Assembly: GCF_900130015.1 (NCBI RefSeq)
Contig: NZ_FQXS01000022.1
Span: 26,622-90,621, forward strand
Direction of reading: 5' to 3'
From: Desulfofustis glycolicus DSM 9705
GTDB taxonomy: Bacteria > Desulfobacterota > Desulfobulbia > Desulfobulbales > Desulfocapsaceae
DNA length: 64,000 bases
Shown: positions 17,851-27,226 of the stretch, piece by piece
How the letters are laid out: each line of letters opens with the position of its first letter
How positions within the stretch are numbered: the stretch's first letter is position 1
Program-made: the position numbers and the translations under genes
Notes under the pieces: generated by a model
What the model saw: only the letters and a program-made list of their open reading frames with translations
The model's database searches: none
What the model was told of the DNA's origin: nothing

Positions 17851-20800
17851 GTGACCCCCGTGAGAAACCATCCCCTCTGCACGCTCCAACTGTCCCTGGT
17901 TCTGCTGCTTGTTGCCTGTTGCTGCGATGTGCAGGCGGCGCGACTCGTCAGTGTCGATATCCTGGACCGGGAGTACCTCGTCGTTAACATCTCCGATGGC
18001 GATGTTGTCCACCAGGACGAAGTCAACAAGGTAGAACAGGTCCTTCGCTATACTCCCGAACTCGACAAGAGTGCTGCAGCCCAGACCGGCAACTGGACCA
18101 TTTCCTCCGCCGATGATTCCGGCTACGGTCCGGACGGCCGCATCCCGCTCAGCTGCTCGCGTAAGACAAAATTGAGCGGCCACGCCGAAATGGGCTGGTC
18201 CGGCAGCGATTATGTCTACGAATACACCTATGAACACTGGATCTACCTGCAGCTGCCCAGCCCGCTACAGCAAGGGGCGTCCTACCAGCTTGCCATCGAC
18301 GCTTCGATCAACAGCGATTCAGTGGAAGAATCGTTTACCTTCAATATCTTCAACAGCGTGTCTGAGGCGATTCACGTCAATCTCGTCGGCTACAGCCCCG
18401 ATGCGCCTCACAAAGCGGCCGATCTCTACCATTGGCTGGGCAGCGGCGGCCCCCGGGATTACTCCTCGTTCGAGGGCAACACGGTCTATCTCCACAACGT
18501 GGCCACCGGGGCGGCGCAGGCCGTCGGCACCGTCCAGTTCTGGAAGCAGAGTGGCACCGATGTCTTTAATTACAACCTGACCGGCTCTGATGTCTGGGCC
18601 ATCGATTTTTCCGGAGCCGCCATGCCCGGCACCTATCGCCTCGTGGTTGATGGCGTGGGTTGCAGTCAGGATTTCGAAATCGCCGAAGACGCGTATCATG
18701 CCCCATACGCCGTATCGCTGCTCGGCTATTTTTATATGCGCATTGGCGAGGGCAATCCCAAAGACATCTCCCCTCCACCGCGGACACCACTCTATATACC
18801 CGGCCAGAGTCCGGCGGATACGACGGTCTATCTGACGACCATGCAGCCCTACCACCCGAACTGGTCCACGTTCACGGACGGGGACAAATGGGATAAACCC
18901 TCTGCCTGGGTGCCGTACGTCAAAAGCACGCCCCCGACCACCAACCCGAACGCTTGGGGCGGCCACTCCGACGCAGCCGACTGGGACCGCCACTTGGGCC
19001 ATGTCGTCAATATTTACGACTTGCTGCTGCCGTATCTCATGTCGGACGGCGCCATCGATGACGATGATCTGGGGATCACCGAAAGCGGCAACGGTATACC
19101 CGATATCATCGACGAGGCCCGCAATGAAGTCGATTTCTGGCTCCGCTTGCGAGACGGTGCGGGGTACTCGCATGGCCTGACCAACCCGAACGGCAGCAAT
19201 GAACTCTTTCAGGCCGGCCCGACACCCATTGCTGCCTGGGCCAACGCGGCCAACGCGGCCATGCTGGCCGACGCCTTTCGCATCGCCGGCCGTTCCGATC
19301 TGATGACCGACCACCAGGATGCCGCAGCAGAAGCCTATACCCACGCCTCTTCGCTGACGGACCAGATGCTTGACGAGGGCCTGGATCTTGACGACGGCAG
19401 ACTCAGGGGGCGCGACCTGAAAATGATGGCGGCCGCCTTTCTCTACAACGTAACCGGCGACACCGCCTACGAGGATGCCATCTTCAGCGAAAGCGTCTGC
19501 TCCGGCGGCCCGGCAACCCTGAACAACTCCGGCCGCAACCAGCTCTATGGCACTGCCGCCTACCTGATCACGCCGCGGCCGATTCATTACCCGGCGCTGC
19601 AAGACGCCATGAGGACGCAGATCGTCGCAGAAGCGAAAAGCACGGAAGCCGATCTGATGAACTCGCGTCCTTCCCGCCGCGCGACCTACAACCCTCCGGG
19701 CTACTGGCGCACCGCCCACTTTGTCACCCGGACGATCATCGCCCACGCGGTCACGGAAAGCCAGTTTGACAGGGACTATTTGCGCACAGCCCTCAATCTT
19801 GAAGCGGACTGGAGCCTGGGGCGAAACCCGCTGAACATGATCGAGATGACGACGGCAACCACCGTGCTCGCATCCAAGAGAAGCGTCCAGGAATCTTACA
19901 CCTCCGGCAGGTATGACGGCGTCCCCGGGGTGCATCCCGGCCATACGCCGTATATGAACCTCGATGACTGGGATCCGGGCATGACCATGGGCACCCCGTC
20001 GAAGCTGATGCAGGACAGCTATCCGGGCAACGTGCTGGCCACCTGGCCCAGGGGTGAAACCTATTACCCCTCGCGCTGGGTCTGGGCGCACAACGAGTTC
20101 ACCCCGCGACAGACCATGCGCGGCAAAATGGCGCTGTACGGCTACCTGGCGGCCATCGCCGAACCTGCCGGACCGCCCGTTGCGGTTACGGGCGTATCCC
20201 TGATTCCGGAGACCCTTATCGTCAACGGCAGCGACAGCAGTCAGCTCACGGCAACCATTGCGCCGGCAGATGCCACGAACAGGCTCCTCGACTGGGAATC
20301 GAGCGATCCGACCGTCGCCACGGTCGATGCCGGCGGCAGGGTACGCGGCGTCTCGCCCGGTACCGCGACCGTTACCGTAACCACGGTAGACGGCAGCTTC
20401 ACCGACTCCTGCACGGTAACGGTAAGCGACGTGGCGGTGACCGGTATCACGGTTACCCCGGCCAGCGTGACCATACCCGAGGGGGCTTCCGAAACGCTTG
20501 CCGCAAACGTTATGCCGGACAATGCCATCAATCAGACGATCAGCTGGAGTTCGGACGCCGTCAGCGTCGCCAGCGTCAGCCAAAACGGCATCGTTTCGGG
20601 AAATGCAGCGGGCACGGCGACCATTACCGCGACAACGGAAGACGGCGGCTTTGTCGATTCCTGCCTGGTCACCGTCGAGGACATCCCGGAGGAACTGGTT
20701 GTGTACCGCGATGTCGGCGGCATGGCGCTCAACACCTGGGCGCAGAACGGCACGCTGACAGAGCTGACCGGTGGAGGCCAGGAAGGATCGAAGCAGTACC

Positions 20801-22215
20801 GGTTTACCTACAATTTCTCAAACTGGTGGGCCGGGCTCGGCTTCAATATCAGCCCGGTGGATATCTCCTCGTATGAGAAGCTGGTCATCGCCATCAACGG
20901 GCCCACCGCTGCGAGCAACCACGCCAGCGTCACGCTTTCCGATGTCAACGAGGTGGACAGCGAAACCTATGAACTGACGAGGACCACGGACTACGCGCTG
21001 CTTGAGATACCGGTGAGCAGCCTCGCCGGCTCCACCGGGATCGACCTCACCGCCATCCGGCATATGATGATCAGTGTCGGCGGCTCACAAACAGCCTCCG
21101 GCACGCTCTATTTCGACAACATCTACTTTGGCGGCAGTATTCCGCAGGTGCCGGTCACCGGCGTAACGGTAACACCGGCCTCGGCCGTCATCGACGGCGA
21201 CACCGTGCAGTTGCATGCTGCCGTATCGCCGAGTAATGCAACCGATACATCGGTGACTTGGAGTTCGAGCAATGATTCGGTCGCCTCGGTGAATGATTTC
21301 GGCCATGTGCTCGGCCACGCACTCGGCAGCGCCACCATCACCGCCACCACCGGGGACGGCGGGTTTACCGATACCGCGGATATCACCGTTACGACCCCTA
21401 CCGTCGGACGGGTCATCAAGGTGATGCCGCTCGGCGACTCCATTACGGAAGGGTACACCATTCCGGGAGGATATCGCCTGAAGTTCTGGCAAAACCTGGA
21501 GAACGACGGCCTCGACTGCGGCGTCGATCTCGTGGGAACGCTCAACAACAACTCGGTGGCCGGTCTCGACGACCCGGATCATGAGGGGCACTCGGGCTGG
21601 ACGACGGGACAGATCCTGGCAGGGATCGACAGCTACCTTGCCGTCTCCACGCCGGACGTGGTGATGATGCACCTCGGCACCAACGACATCGCCCAGGATA
21701 CCGTGGCCGAGGCCCCGGCCAACCTGCGCGGCCTGATCGATCACATCTGCGCTGCGCTGCCGGCGGACGGCAGGTTGTACGTCGCCAAGATCATTCCCAT
21801 GGGCGGCGTCGGCAACCCCGATTCGCTCGCCTACAACGACATGATCGTCGCTGCGGTAACCGAGAAGCAGAACGAAGGGCTGCCGGTCTATCTGGTCGAT
21901 GCCGCCACCATCTGGTCCAACGATTTGTACAGCAACGACTGGACGCACCCGAACCAGCAGGGCTACAACGCCCTGGGAGATTTCTGGTTCGATGTGGTGC
22001 GAGACGACGTGCAACTGCCGTGCGGTGGAGTTGTCACGATCCCGGGAGATGTAAACAACGACGGCTCCGTGGATCTTGCCGACGCAATCTCTGCGCTGAA
22101 AGTCCTGACCGGCAACCAGACCGGTGCCGTGAAAGAGGCTGACATCAATGGAGATGGTGCGATCGGTATGGAAGAGGCAGTCTACATACTCCAGAGGGAG
22201 TCGACGCCTCCTTAG
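17851..22215 (+). CDS. Secreted multidomain GH9 glycoside hydrolase with Ig-like domains, SGNH esterase and dockerin
   Basis: 1454 residues from GTG 17851, chosen because GGAGG lies 7 bases upstream; an ATG at 17830 would precede that site. Order: signal peptide (1-30); N-terminal beta region; CelD_N Ig-like domain (about 170-280, HVNLVGYSPDAPHKAADL); GH9 catalytic barrel (about 285-773) with the base motif SDAADWD (D374/D377) and late VWAHNEF; two Big_2 domains (about 777-945); a jelly-roll-like module (about 950-1095); a third Big_2 (about 1100-1184); an SGNH/CE3-like esterase (about 1187-1386; S1197 in GDSITEG, GTND, DWTHPN); C-terminal dockerin-like double Ca loop (DVNNDGSVDLAD, DINGDGAIGMEE). 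Expected to cut beta-1,4-glucan-type chains and remove acyl groups outside the cell. Confidence 0.9.
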   Translation: MTPVRNHPLCTLQLSLVLLLVACCCDVQAARLVSVDILDREYLVVNISDGDVVHQDEVNKVEQVLRYTPELDKSAAAQTGNWTISSADDSGYGPDGRIPLSCSRKTKLSGHAEMGWSGSDYVYEYTYEHWIYLQLPSPLQQGASYQLAIDASINSDSVEESFTFNIFNSVSEAIHVNLVGYSPDAPHKAADLYHWLGSGGPRDYSSFEGNTVYLHNVATGAAQAVGTVQFWKQSGTDVFNYNLTGSDVWAIDFSGAAMPGTYRLVVDGVGCSQDFEIAEDAYHAPYAVSLLGYFYMRIGEGNPKDISPPPRTPLYIPGQSPADTTVYLTTMQPYHPNWSTFTDGDKWDKPSAWVPYVKSTPPTTNPNAWGGHSDAADWDRHLGHVVNIYDLLLPYLMSDGAIDDDDLGITESGNGIPDIIDEARNEVDFWLRLRDGAGYSHGLTNPNGSNELFQAGPTPIAAWANAANAAMLADAFRIAGRSDLMTDHQDAAAEAYTHASSLTDQMLDEGLDLDDGRLRGRDLKMMAAAFLYNVTGDTAYEDAIFSESVCSGGPATLNNSGRNQLYGTAAYLITPRPIHYPALQDAMRTQIVAEAKSTEADLMNSRPSRRATYNPPGYWRTAHFVTRTIIAHAVTESQFDRDYLRTALNLEADWSLGRNPLNMIEMTTATTVLASKRSVQESYTSGRYDGVPGVHPGHTPYMNLDDWDPGMTMGTPSKLMQDSYPGNVLATWPRGETYYPSRWVWAHNEFTPRQTMRGKMALYGYLAAIAEPAGPPVAVTGVSLIPETLIVNGSDSSQLTATIAPADATNRLLDWESSDPTVATVDAGGRVRGVSPGTATVTVTTVDGSFTDSCTVTVSDVAVTGITVTPASVTIPEGASETLAANVMPDNAINQTISWSSDAVSVASVSQNGIVSGNAAGTATITATTEDGGFVDSCLVTVEDIPEELVVYRDVGGMALNTWAQNGTLTELTGGGQEGSKQYRFTYNFSNWWAGLGFNISPVDISSYEKLVIAINGPTAASNHASVTLSDVNEVDSETYELTRTTDYALLEIPVSSLAGSTGIDLTAIRHMMISVGGSQTASGTLYFDNIYFGGSIPQVPVTGVTVTPASAVIDGDTVQLHAAVSPSNATDTSVTWSSSNDSVASVNDFGHVLGHALGSATITATTGDGGFTDTADITVTTPTVGRVIKVMPLGDSITEGYTIPGGYRLKFWQNLENDGLDCGVDLVGTLNNNSVAGLDDPDHEGHSGWTTGQILAGIDSYLAVSTPDVVMMHLGTNDIAQDTVAEAPANLRGLIDHICAALPADGRLYVAKIIPMGGVGNPDSLAYNDMIVAAVTEKQNEGLPVYLVDAATIWSNDLYSNDWTHPNQQGYNALGDFWFDVVRDDVQLPCGGVVTIPGDVNNDGSVDLADAISALKVLTGNQTGAVKEADINGDGAIGMEEAVYILQRESTPP

Positions 22216-22385
22216 CAGGACACACTCTTCCGGACCGGGCGGCTGCGTTGCAGACTGCTGACGAACGGGCGCCTGAGGTTCTCACCGTTGGGCGGTTGGC
22301 AATATCACCGCCGGTGAGGTATGCTTGAGGGAACTGCGGCGAAGTTTTTTTTCATCCGTTTCCTCAAACAGGGAGATGAGCAGTT

Positions 22386-23288
22386 GTGTCCCTGAACACC
22401 TTTACCCTTCTCGATGGCGGCATGGGCCGTGAATTGCAGGCGATGGGCGCCCCGTTCAGACAGCCCGAATGGTCGGCCCTGGCCCTCATGGAAGCACCCG
22501 GGTCTGTGCGCGCGGCGCACGAGAACTTTATCGGGGCCGGGGCGGATGTCATCACGACCAACACCTACGCCGTTGTCCCCTTTCACATCGACAGCAAGAC
22601 CTTTGCGACAGACGGCCGCAGACTGATCAGGCTGGCAGCGGAGATTGCCCGACGCGCTGCAGATGAAGCGAACAGGGAGGTCACGGTTGCCGGATGCATT
22701 CCCCCGCTGTTTGGCTCATACGAACCGCAGAACTTCGATGCCTCGCAGGCCGACAGCATTATTACACCCCTGATCGAAGAACAGCAGGATCTGGTTGATT
22801 ACTGGCTGCTGGAGACCACCTCGGCTATCTCCGAGGCCCGCTTTGCCTGCTCGCACCTGACAGCGACCGACAAACCTATCTGGATTTCTTATACCCTGAC
22901 TGACCGTGAGGATTACGCGGCCCAACCCACTACGCTGCGCAGCGGTGAAGCGATCCACGATGCGGTCGCCTTTGCCCGAACGACAGCCGGGGTCGAGGCC
23001 GTGCTGTTCAATTGCAGCGGCCCCGAAGAAATGGTAGACGCCATTAAAATTGCCGTGGATGTTGCCGGAGTACCGCTGCGCATCGGTTGCTATGCCAACA
23101 GTTTCGCCAAAACCGGAAGTGATGAAATCCGGGCGAATACGTTGATCTCCGAGCTTCGCCGGGACATCACCCCGGACGTCTATCTGCGGTTTGCCAGGAT
23201 GTGGAAACAGGCGGGCGCATCGATCGTCGGCGGCTGCTGCGGCATCGGCCCCGCCCATATCAAGGCCCTGCATGACGCCCTGCGCTGA
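22386..23288 (+). CDS. Homocysteine S-methyltransferase family protein
   Basis: 300 residues, TIM-barrel Zn methyltransferase (MmuM/BHMT family). It moves a methyl group from S-methylmethionine, betaine or a similar donor to homocysteine. The family start LLDGGMGRELQAMG is present. Zn ligands are the cysteine in FNCSGPEEM (about 211) and the pair in VGGCCGIGPAHI (about 279-280). The start is GTG 22386 with GGGAGATGAG upstream. It lies near an MttB-like methyltransferase (23853), suggesting a local methyl-transfer theme. The donor is not predictable. Confidence 0.87.
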   Translation: MSLNTFTLLDGGMGRELQAMGAPFRQPEWSALALMEAPGSVRAAHENFIGAGADVITTNTYAVVPFHIDSKTFATDGRRLIRLAAEIARRAADEANREVTVAGCIPPLFGSYEPQNFDASQADSIITPLIEEQQDLVDYWLLETTSAISEARFACSHLTATDKPIWISYTLTDREDYAAQPTTLRSGEAIHDAVAFARTTAGVEAVLFNCSGPEEMVDAIKIAVDVAGVPLRIGCYANSFAKTGSDEIRANTLISELRRDITPDVYLRFARMWKQAGASIVGGCCGIGPAHIKALHDALR

Positions 23289-23330
23289 TCGTGAAAGTTA
23301 GCGGGGGACAGGTTAAAACCAGTTGCGCAA

Positions 23331-23422
23331 TCAAATTTTATCATCGGAATATCATGCATATGCCTGCGGTAAAATTTTCTTGCGCGCCTCGATCTTGAGC
23401 GAAATTCCGAATTTTTCAAGCT
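23331..23422. repeat. Intergenic palindromic repeat, copy 1
   Basis: The segment TCAAATTTTATCATCGGAAT...GGTAAAATTTT...CTCGATCTTGAGCGAAATTCC...TTCAAGCTC is the same sequence, with substitutions, as 27415-27510. The AATTTTATC / GGTAAAATT ends can pair. It sits between the homocysteine methyltransferase and csaA. The left terminal repeat seen in copy 2 is missing here. Confidence 0.8.
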
Positions 23423-23445
23423 CCCCACAAGAAAGGATCAGACGA

Positions 23446-23784
23446 ATGAGTTACATTGATTGGCAAGATTTTCAGAAGGTCGAACTGTGCGTAGGCACCA
23501 TTGTCGATGTCCAGGATTTTCCCGAGGCCAGAAAACCGGCTTATAAACTGCTTGTAGACTTTGGCCAGGACATCGGCGTCAAAAAGTCCAGCGCACAGAT
23601 CACTGATCTGTACACCCGGCAAGAACTTCTCGGCAAACAGGTCATAGCTGTCGTGAATTTTCCCGTAAAACAGATCGGGCCGTTCATGTCGGAGTGTCTG
23701 GTTACCGGTTTTAGCCGGGAAGATGGTGCTGTCGTTTTGGCGGTACCCGATGCCACCATTGGCAATGGCGCACGCCTTGCGTAG
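23446..23784 (+). CDS. csaA: tRNA-binding/chaperone protein CsaA
   Basis: 112 residues, a stand-alone OB-fold tRNA-binding domain (as in MetRS C-terminus and Trbp111). VELCVGTIVDVQDFPEARKPAYKLLVDFG is the family start; SSAQITDLYTRQELLGKQVIAVVNFP and SECLVTGF follow. CsaA proteins bind tRNA and have been linked to protein export in Bacillus. GAAAGGA lies 10-16 bases before the ATG. Confidence 0.92.
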   Translation: MSYIDWQDFQKVELCVGTIVDVQDFPEARKPAYKLLVDFGQDIGVKKSSAQITDLYTRQELLGKQVIAVVNFPVKQIGPFMSECLVTGFSREDGAVVLAVPDATIGNGARLA

Positions 23785-23852
23785 CAACACCGTTACCCGG
23801 GAAGAAGCCACCAAAACTCTGCAAAACCTTCGGATAACAATCGAGTACAATT

Positions 23853-25298
23853 ATGAACACCCAGGCGGATGAAGCCGTTACCAGAGGATTGATCCTGGAG
23901 CAGGAGGCCGGGTTCGACAAGGCCAAAACCGTTTACAAGGATATCTTGCGCCATGTCACCGATGAAACGGTCCTGGAAAAGGTCCGCTACCGGATGGAGG
24001 ACATCGACGATCTGATCGAAGAGAAGGCCATTTACCGGCGCATTGACGAAAACGCAAAGCGGGTTCTTTCTGAAATCGGTATCAATATTGCCGAGAATCA
24101 AACTCTTATGGATCTTCTCGTGGAAGCCGACGGTGTTGATTTCGACAACGAAACGGCCCTGTTCATCCCGTTGAAACGGGACTATATCGATCGCTGCCTC
24201 GAGCAGGTGCCGCGTGAAATGGCATGCGATCCGGGAATGAACACGTTTGGCACCGGTGCGACTTCACCCTTCCTGAAACGGGCCGGCGAGGAAGAATTGC
24301 GGCCGGCCAACCGCGAGGAATACGAACAGATTGTCGATGTGGTGAGCAAACAACATGATCTTGTGGAGATTTTCAGTCTGCCGGTAGCCTGCGACAAGAG
24401 CATCACCCTCTTCGAAATCGCCCAGCTGATGGAGAAAAACTATCACGGCCTGAAGATGATCACCACCACCGCGATGAGCGATGCCGAAGTGACGTTTCTG
24501 AAAGGCAAGGAAGACTGGCTCGACGGCACCAGCCTGATCACCTCTTTGTCGCCCATGGCCAACATGGTCGACCACTTCTTGCGCAGTGCCCGCACCGGCA
24601 ACAACCTCTTATTGATCGACCAGAGCATGGCCGGCGTATCCGCCCCGGGCAGCCCGGAGGCTTTCCTGACCCAGAACCACGCCCAGGTTCTTTTCATGAT
24701 GATCATCGCCCAGACCGTCACCCCCGGCATATCCTGTATACACTGCGGCATCCCCAGTGTTGTTGGTTCGGACGGCACGCTTGCATACAGCTCTCCGCAC
24801 CAAACCTTCATCAATGCAGCCCTGGCGCGGATCAACACCTGGATCACCGGATTTCCGTCGGCCCAGACCGGCGGCAGCACCAGTCTTCCCGATGTCACTT
24901 TGCAGGCTTTAACCGATTCGGAATTGAGCAGGAATGCATTGCGCAAGTATGGGGTCCACATCGTGCGGCATGCCATGGGCGCTTTAGACAGCCTCAACTT
25001 TTTCTCCCTGGAGAAATTCCAGGAAGATTGCGAGCGAGAACGGCACTCCCGAAAAGTATTCGATGCAATTCTGAAAGATAAGGGAGTGATCCCCCTCTAC
25101 TTTCCCGGCGATGCCCAGGCTTTGGCAGCAATACGCGAAATCGCCGAAAAGGGTAACCCGAAGGATGCCGACCACACCCTGAAGAACGTGGATTCCTTCA
25201 GCCAGTGGGAGGATACCATCCGCCAGGCTGCGAAAAAGAAATGCTATTACCCGCAGCTCAACGACATCGTCATCAATTCGATCAAATCCGACGCGTGA
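23853..25298 (+). CDS. Trimethylamine methyltransferase (MttB) family protein, non-pyrrolysine
   Basis: 481 residues. MttB-superfamily TIM barrels transfer a methyl group from a quaternary or tertiary amine to a corrinoid protein. Family blocks: RIDENAKRVLSEIGINIAENQTLMDLL near 66, TSLITSLSPMANMVDHFLRSARTGNNLLLIDQSMAG near 230-265, YSSPHQTFINAALARIN near 325. The reading frame has no amber codon, so this is the pyrrolysine-free branch (MtgB-like), whose donors include betaines. An additional about 60-residue helical N-terminus (GLILEQEAGFDKAKTVYKDIL) looks TPR-like. No corrinoid protein or activase gene is adjacent. Homocysteine methyltransferase, CsaA and a SAM methyltransferase flank it. 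Confidence 0.85.
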   Translation: MNTQADEAVTRGLILEQEAGFDKAKTVYKDILRHVTDETVLEKVRYRMEDIDDLIEEKAIYRRIDENAKRVLSEIGINIAENQTLMDLLVEADGVDFDNETALFIPLKRDYIDRCLEQVPREMACDPGMNTFGTGATSPFLKRAGEEELRPANREEYEQIVDVVSKQHDLVEIFSLPVACDKSITLFEIAQLMEKNYHGLKMITTTAMSDAEVTFLKGKEDWLDGTSLITSLSPMANMVDHFLRSARTGNNLLLIDQSMAGVSAPGSPEAFLTQNHAQVLFMMIIAQTVTPGISCIHCGIPSVVGSDGTLAYSSPHQTFINAALARINTWITGFPSAQTGGSTSLPDVTLQALTDSELSRNALRKYGVHIVRHAMGALDSLNFFSLEKFQEDCERERHSRKVFDAILKDKGVIPLYFPGDAQALAAIREIAEKGNPKDADHTLKNVDSFSQWEDTIRQAAKKKCYYPQLNDIVINSIKSDA

Positions 25299-25467
25299 TT
25301 CACCGGTGCCCGGCGCTTCACTCAAGTCTCTTGCAAATTGATCCCGACCGCTTCCGCCTTGTCTTCGGCGTGTATTCATGTTTCTGTTACCGCAGAAATA
25401 ACAGGGAGCTCAAACACGGGGTTTCCCGCTCCATACGATCACGCTCATAACGGGTGCCTGGATTGCC

Positions 25468-26055
25468 ATGACTCCCTCATATACGAACAGCTTTTCAGGA
25501 AAGGGGGTATTTCCTTCCCGGTATGCCTTCACGTTGCTGATTCCATTTCGAAATATCTTCCTCTCGCCAAATCAATTGCTGAAACGACTCGATCTGCGCG
25601 AGGACCATGTCGTTTTGGAAATCGGCCCCGGCCCCGGCTATTTCAGCACCCATGTTGCAAAACGACTGACCTATGGGCGGCTGGTCCTGCTCGATATTCA
25701 GCAGGAGATGCTGGACTACGCGAAAAAGCGGCTTGACAAAAAGAAGGTAACCAACGTTGATTACCGGCTGACCGATGGCCATTGTCTCGACCTTGAAGAT
25801 AGCGTTTTCGACAGAATATTCATGGTCACCGTTCTCGGTGAGGTTGACAACAAAGACGGGTATCTTGAGGATATTCACAGGATCTTGAAAGAAGATGGCA
25901 TCTTGTCCATCTCGGAATTGGCCGGCGATCCCGACAAGCTGAGCCTTGCCGAGGTCCAGTCTCTGGTTTCGGCGCATGGTTTTGCCGTGAAAGATGTGTT
26001 CGGCAGCAGGTTTAACTATACGGTCAATTTCACGAAGAGAACGACAGCGCCGTGA
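25468..26055 (+). CDS. Class I SAM-dependent methyltransferase
   Basis: 195 residues. Motif I is VVLEIGPGPGYFSTHVAKRL near residue 48, the acidic loop VLLDIQQEML near 73, and IHRILKEDGILSISE near 140. A UbiE/COQ5-like small methyltransferase; the substrate is unknown. ATG 25468 is the first start consistent with the family fold; no strong ribosome-binding site is seen. Same strand as and downstream of the MttB-like gene, with a 169-base gap. Confidence 0.82.
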   Translation: MTPSYTNSFSGKGVFPSRYAFTLLIPFRNIFLSPNQLLKRLDLREDHVVLEIGPGPGYFSTHVAKRLTYGRLVLLDIQQEMLDYAKKRLDKKKVTNVDYRLTDGHCLDLEDSVFDRIFMVTVLGEVDNKDGYLEDIHRILKEDGILSISELAGDPDKLSLAEVQSLVSAHGFAVKDVFGSRFNYTVNFTKRTTAP

Positions 26056-26170
26056 GTACACTGGTGAAACACTCGATTTGTTATGTTTTGGCTTGGCCGT
26101 CATCCCGGTAACAGCGGCGGCCGCCTATGCCTCTAATCACATGAAATGAGCGATTGACTCGCCTTGAATT

Positions 26171-27226
26171 ATGACATTGGCGCATTTGGGTTTCGATTCC
26201 TGGTTTGCCGCACACGTCACCGATAACACCGTTGATGGGTGCAGCTTTGCCCGGATCTCCGCGGTTGATCGCGGTTCATATCGCATACTGGATGGCGAAA
26301 AAGAGGTTCCGGCAGAGCTGTCGGGCAGGTTCTCCTACCAGGTTGATCGTTCCGGCGACCTACCCTGTGTCGGCGATTGGGTAACGGCCAACTATTACAA
26401 CGAGGACAGCGCGGCGATCATCCACCGGGTTTTCCCCCGCAAGACCTTCCTGCGACGCAAGGCGGCGGGGGAGACCGTCGACTTTCAGATGATTGCCGCC
26501 AATATCGACGCCGCCTTTATCGTCCAGTCCTGTCATTTTGATTTCAACACGCGACGGCTCGAGCGCTACCTGGTCATGGCGGCAGACGGACGGGTTACCC
26601 CGGTGGTCGTGCTCACCAAGACTGACTTGATATCCCGCGATGAACTGGACCGAAAAATCGCCGCTGTCACCGCTGTTGCAGCAGCCGATGTCATTGCCTT
26701 GAGCAGTGTCTCGGGTGACGGGTTCGCCGAATTTCAGGAATCGCTCGCTCCGGGAAAAACCTACTGTTTCCTTGGGTCATCGGGCGTCGGCAAAACGACG
26801 CTGATCAACCGCCTCATCGGCCAGGACATGTTTGCAACCCGGTCTGTCAGCGACACCGGGGAAGGAACCCATACAACGTCGCGCCGACAGCTCGTCGTCC
26901 TCTCCCGGGGGGCACTCCTCATCGATACACCCGGCATGCGGGAACTCGGCATGATCGGCAGCGGTGACGGGATCGATCGGAGTTTCGAGGAAGTTTCCGA
27001 GCTGTCCGCGCGCTGCCGCTACACGAATTGCAGCCACCAGCACGAACCCGGCTGTGCCGTCAGGGCGGCGATCGACAACGGTAACGTGCCGGAAGACCGC
27101 TATGCCAGCTATCTCAAGCTCAAGAAAGAGTCGTCCTTCCATGAGATGACGTATCTGGAAAAGCGAAAAAAAGACAAGGATTTCGGCCGATTCATCAAAT
27201 CAGTTAAAAAACATACCAAGCGCTGA
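26171..27226 (+). CDS. rsgA: Ribosome small-subunit biogenesis GTPase RsgA
   Basis: 351 residues. A circularly permuted GTPase that checks 30S maturation. Order: N-terminal OB-fold (about 30-100), G4 TKTD near 153, P-loop G202-S-S-G-V-G-K-T209, G3 DTPGMRELG near 255, and a C-terminal Zn knuckle CRYTNCSHQHEPGC near 282-295. The C-terminus ends in a basic tail (RKKDKDFGRFIKSVKKHTKR) that fits RNA contact. Standard length, intact. Confidence 0.95.
   Translation: MTLAHLGFDSWFAAHVTDNTVDGCSFARISAVDRGSYRILDGEKEVPAELSGRFSYQVDRSGDLPCVGDWVTANYYNEDSAAIIHRVFPRKTFLRRKAAGETVDFQMIAANIDAAFIVQSCHFDFNTRRLERYLVMAADGRVTPVVVLTKTDLISRDELDRKIAAVTAVAAADVIALSSVSGDGFAEFQESLAPGKTYCFLGSSGVGKTTLINRLIGQDMFATRSVSDTGEGTHTTSRRQLVVLSRGALLIDTPGMRELGMIGSGDGIDRSFEEVSELSARCRYTNCSHQHEPGCAVRAAIDNGNVPEDRYASYLKLKKESSFHEMTYLEKRKKDKDFGRFIKSVKKHTKR

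Noticed and set aside
18319..20583. A 754-codon open frame antisense to the GH9 gene
   Set aside because: It mirrors the GC-biased codon positions of the real gene, has no domain or membrane pattern, and crosses a clear GH9 domain.
23853..25298. Pyrrolysine-containing MttB
   Set aside because: The frame has no internal TAG, so this is the non-pyrrolysine branch.
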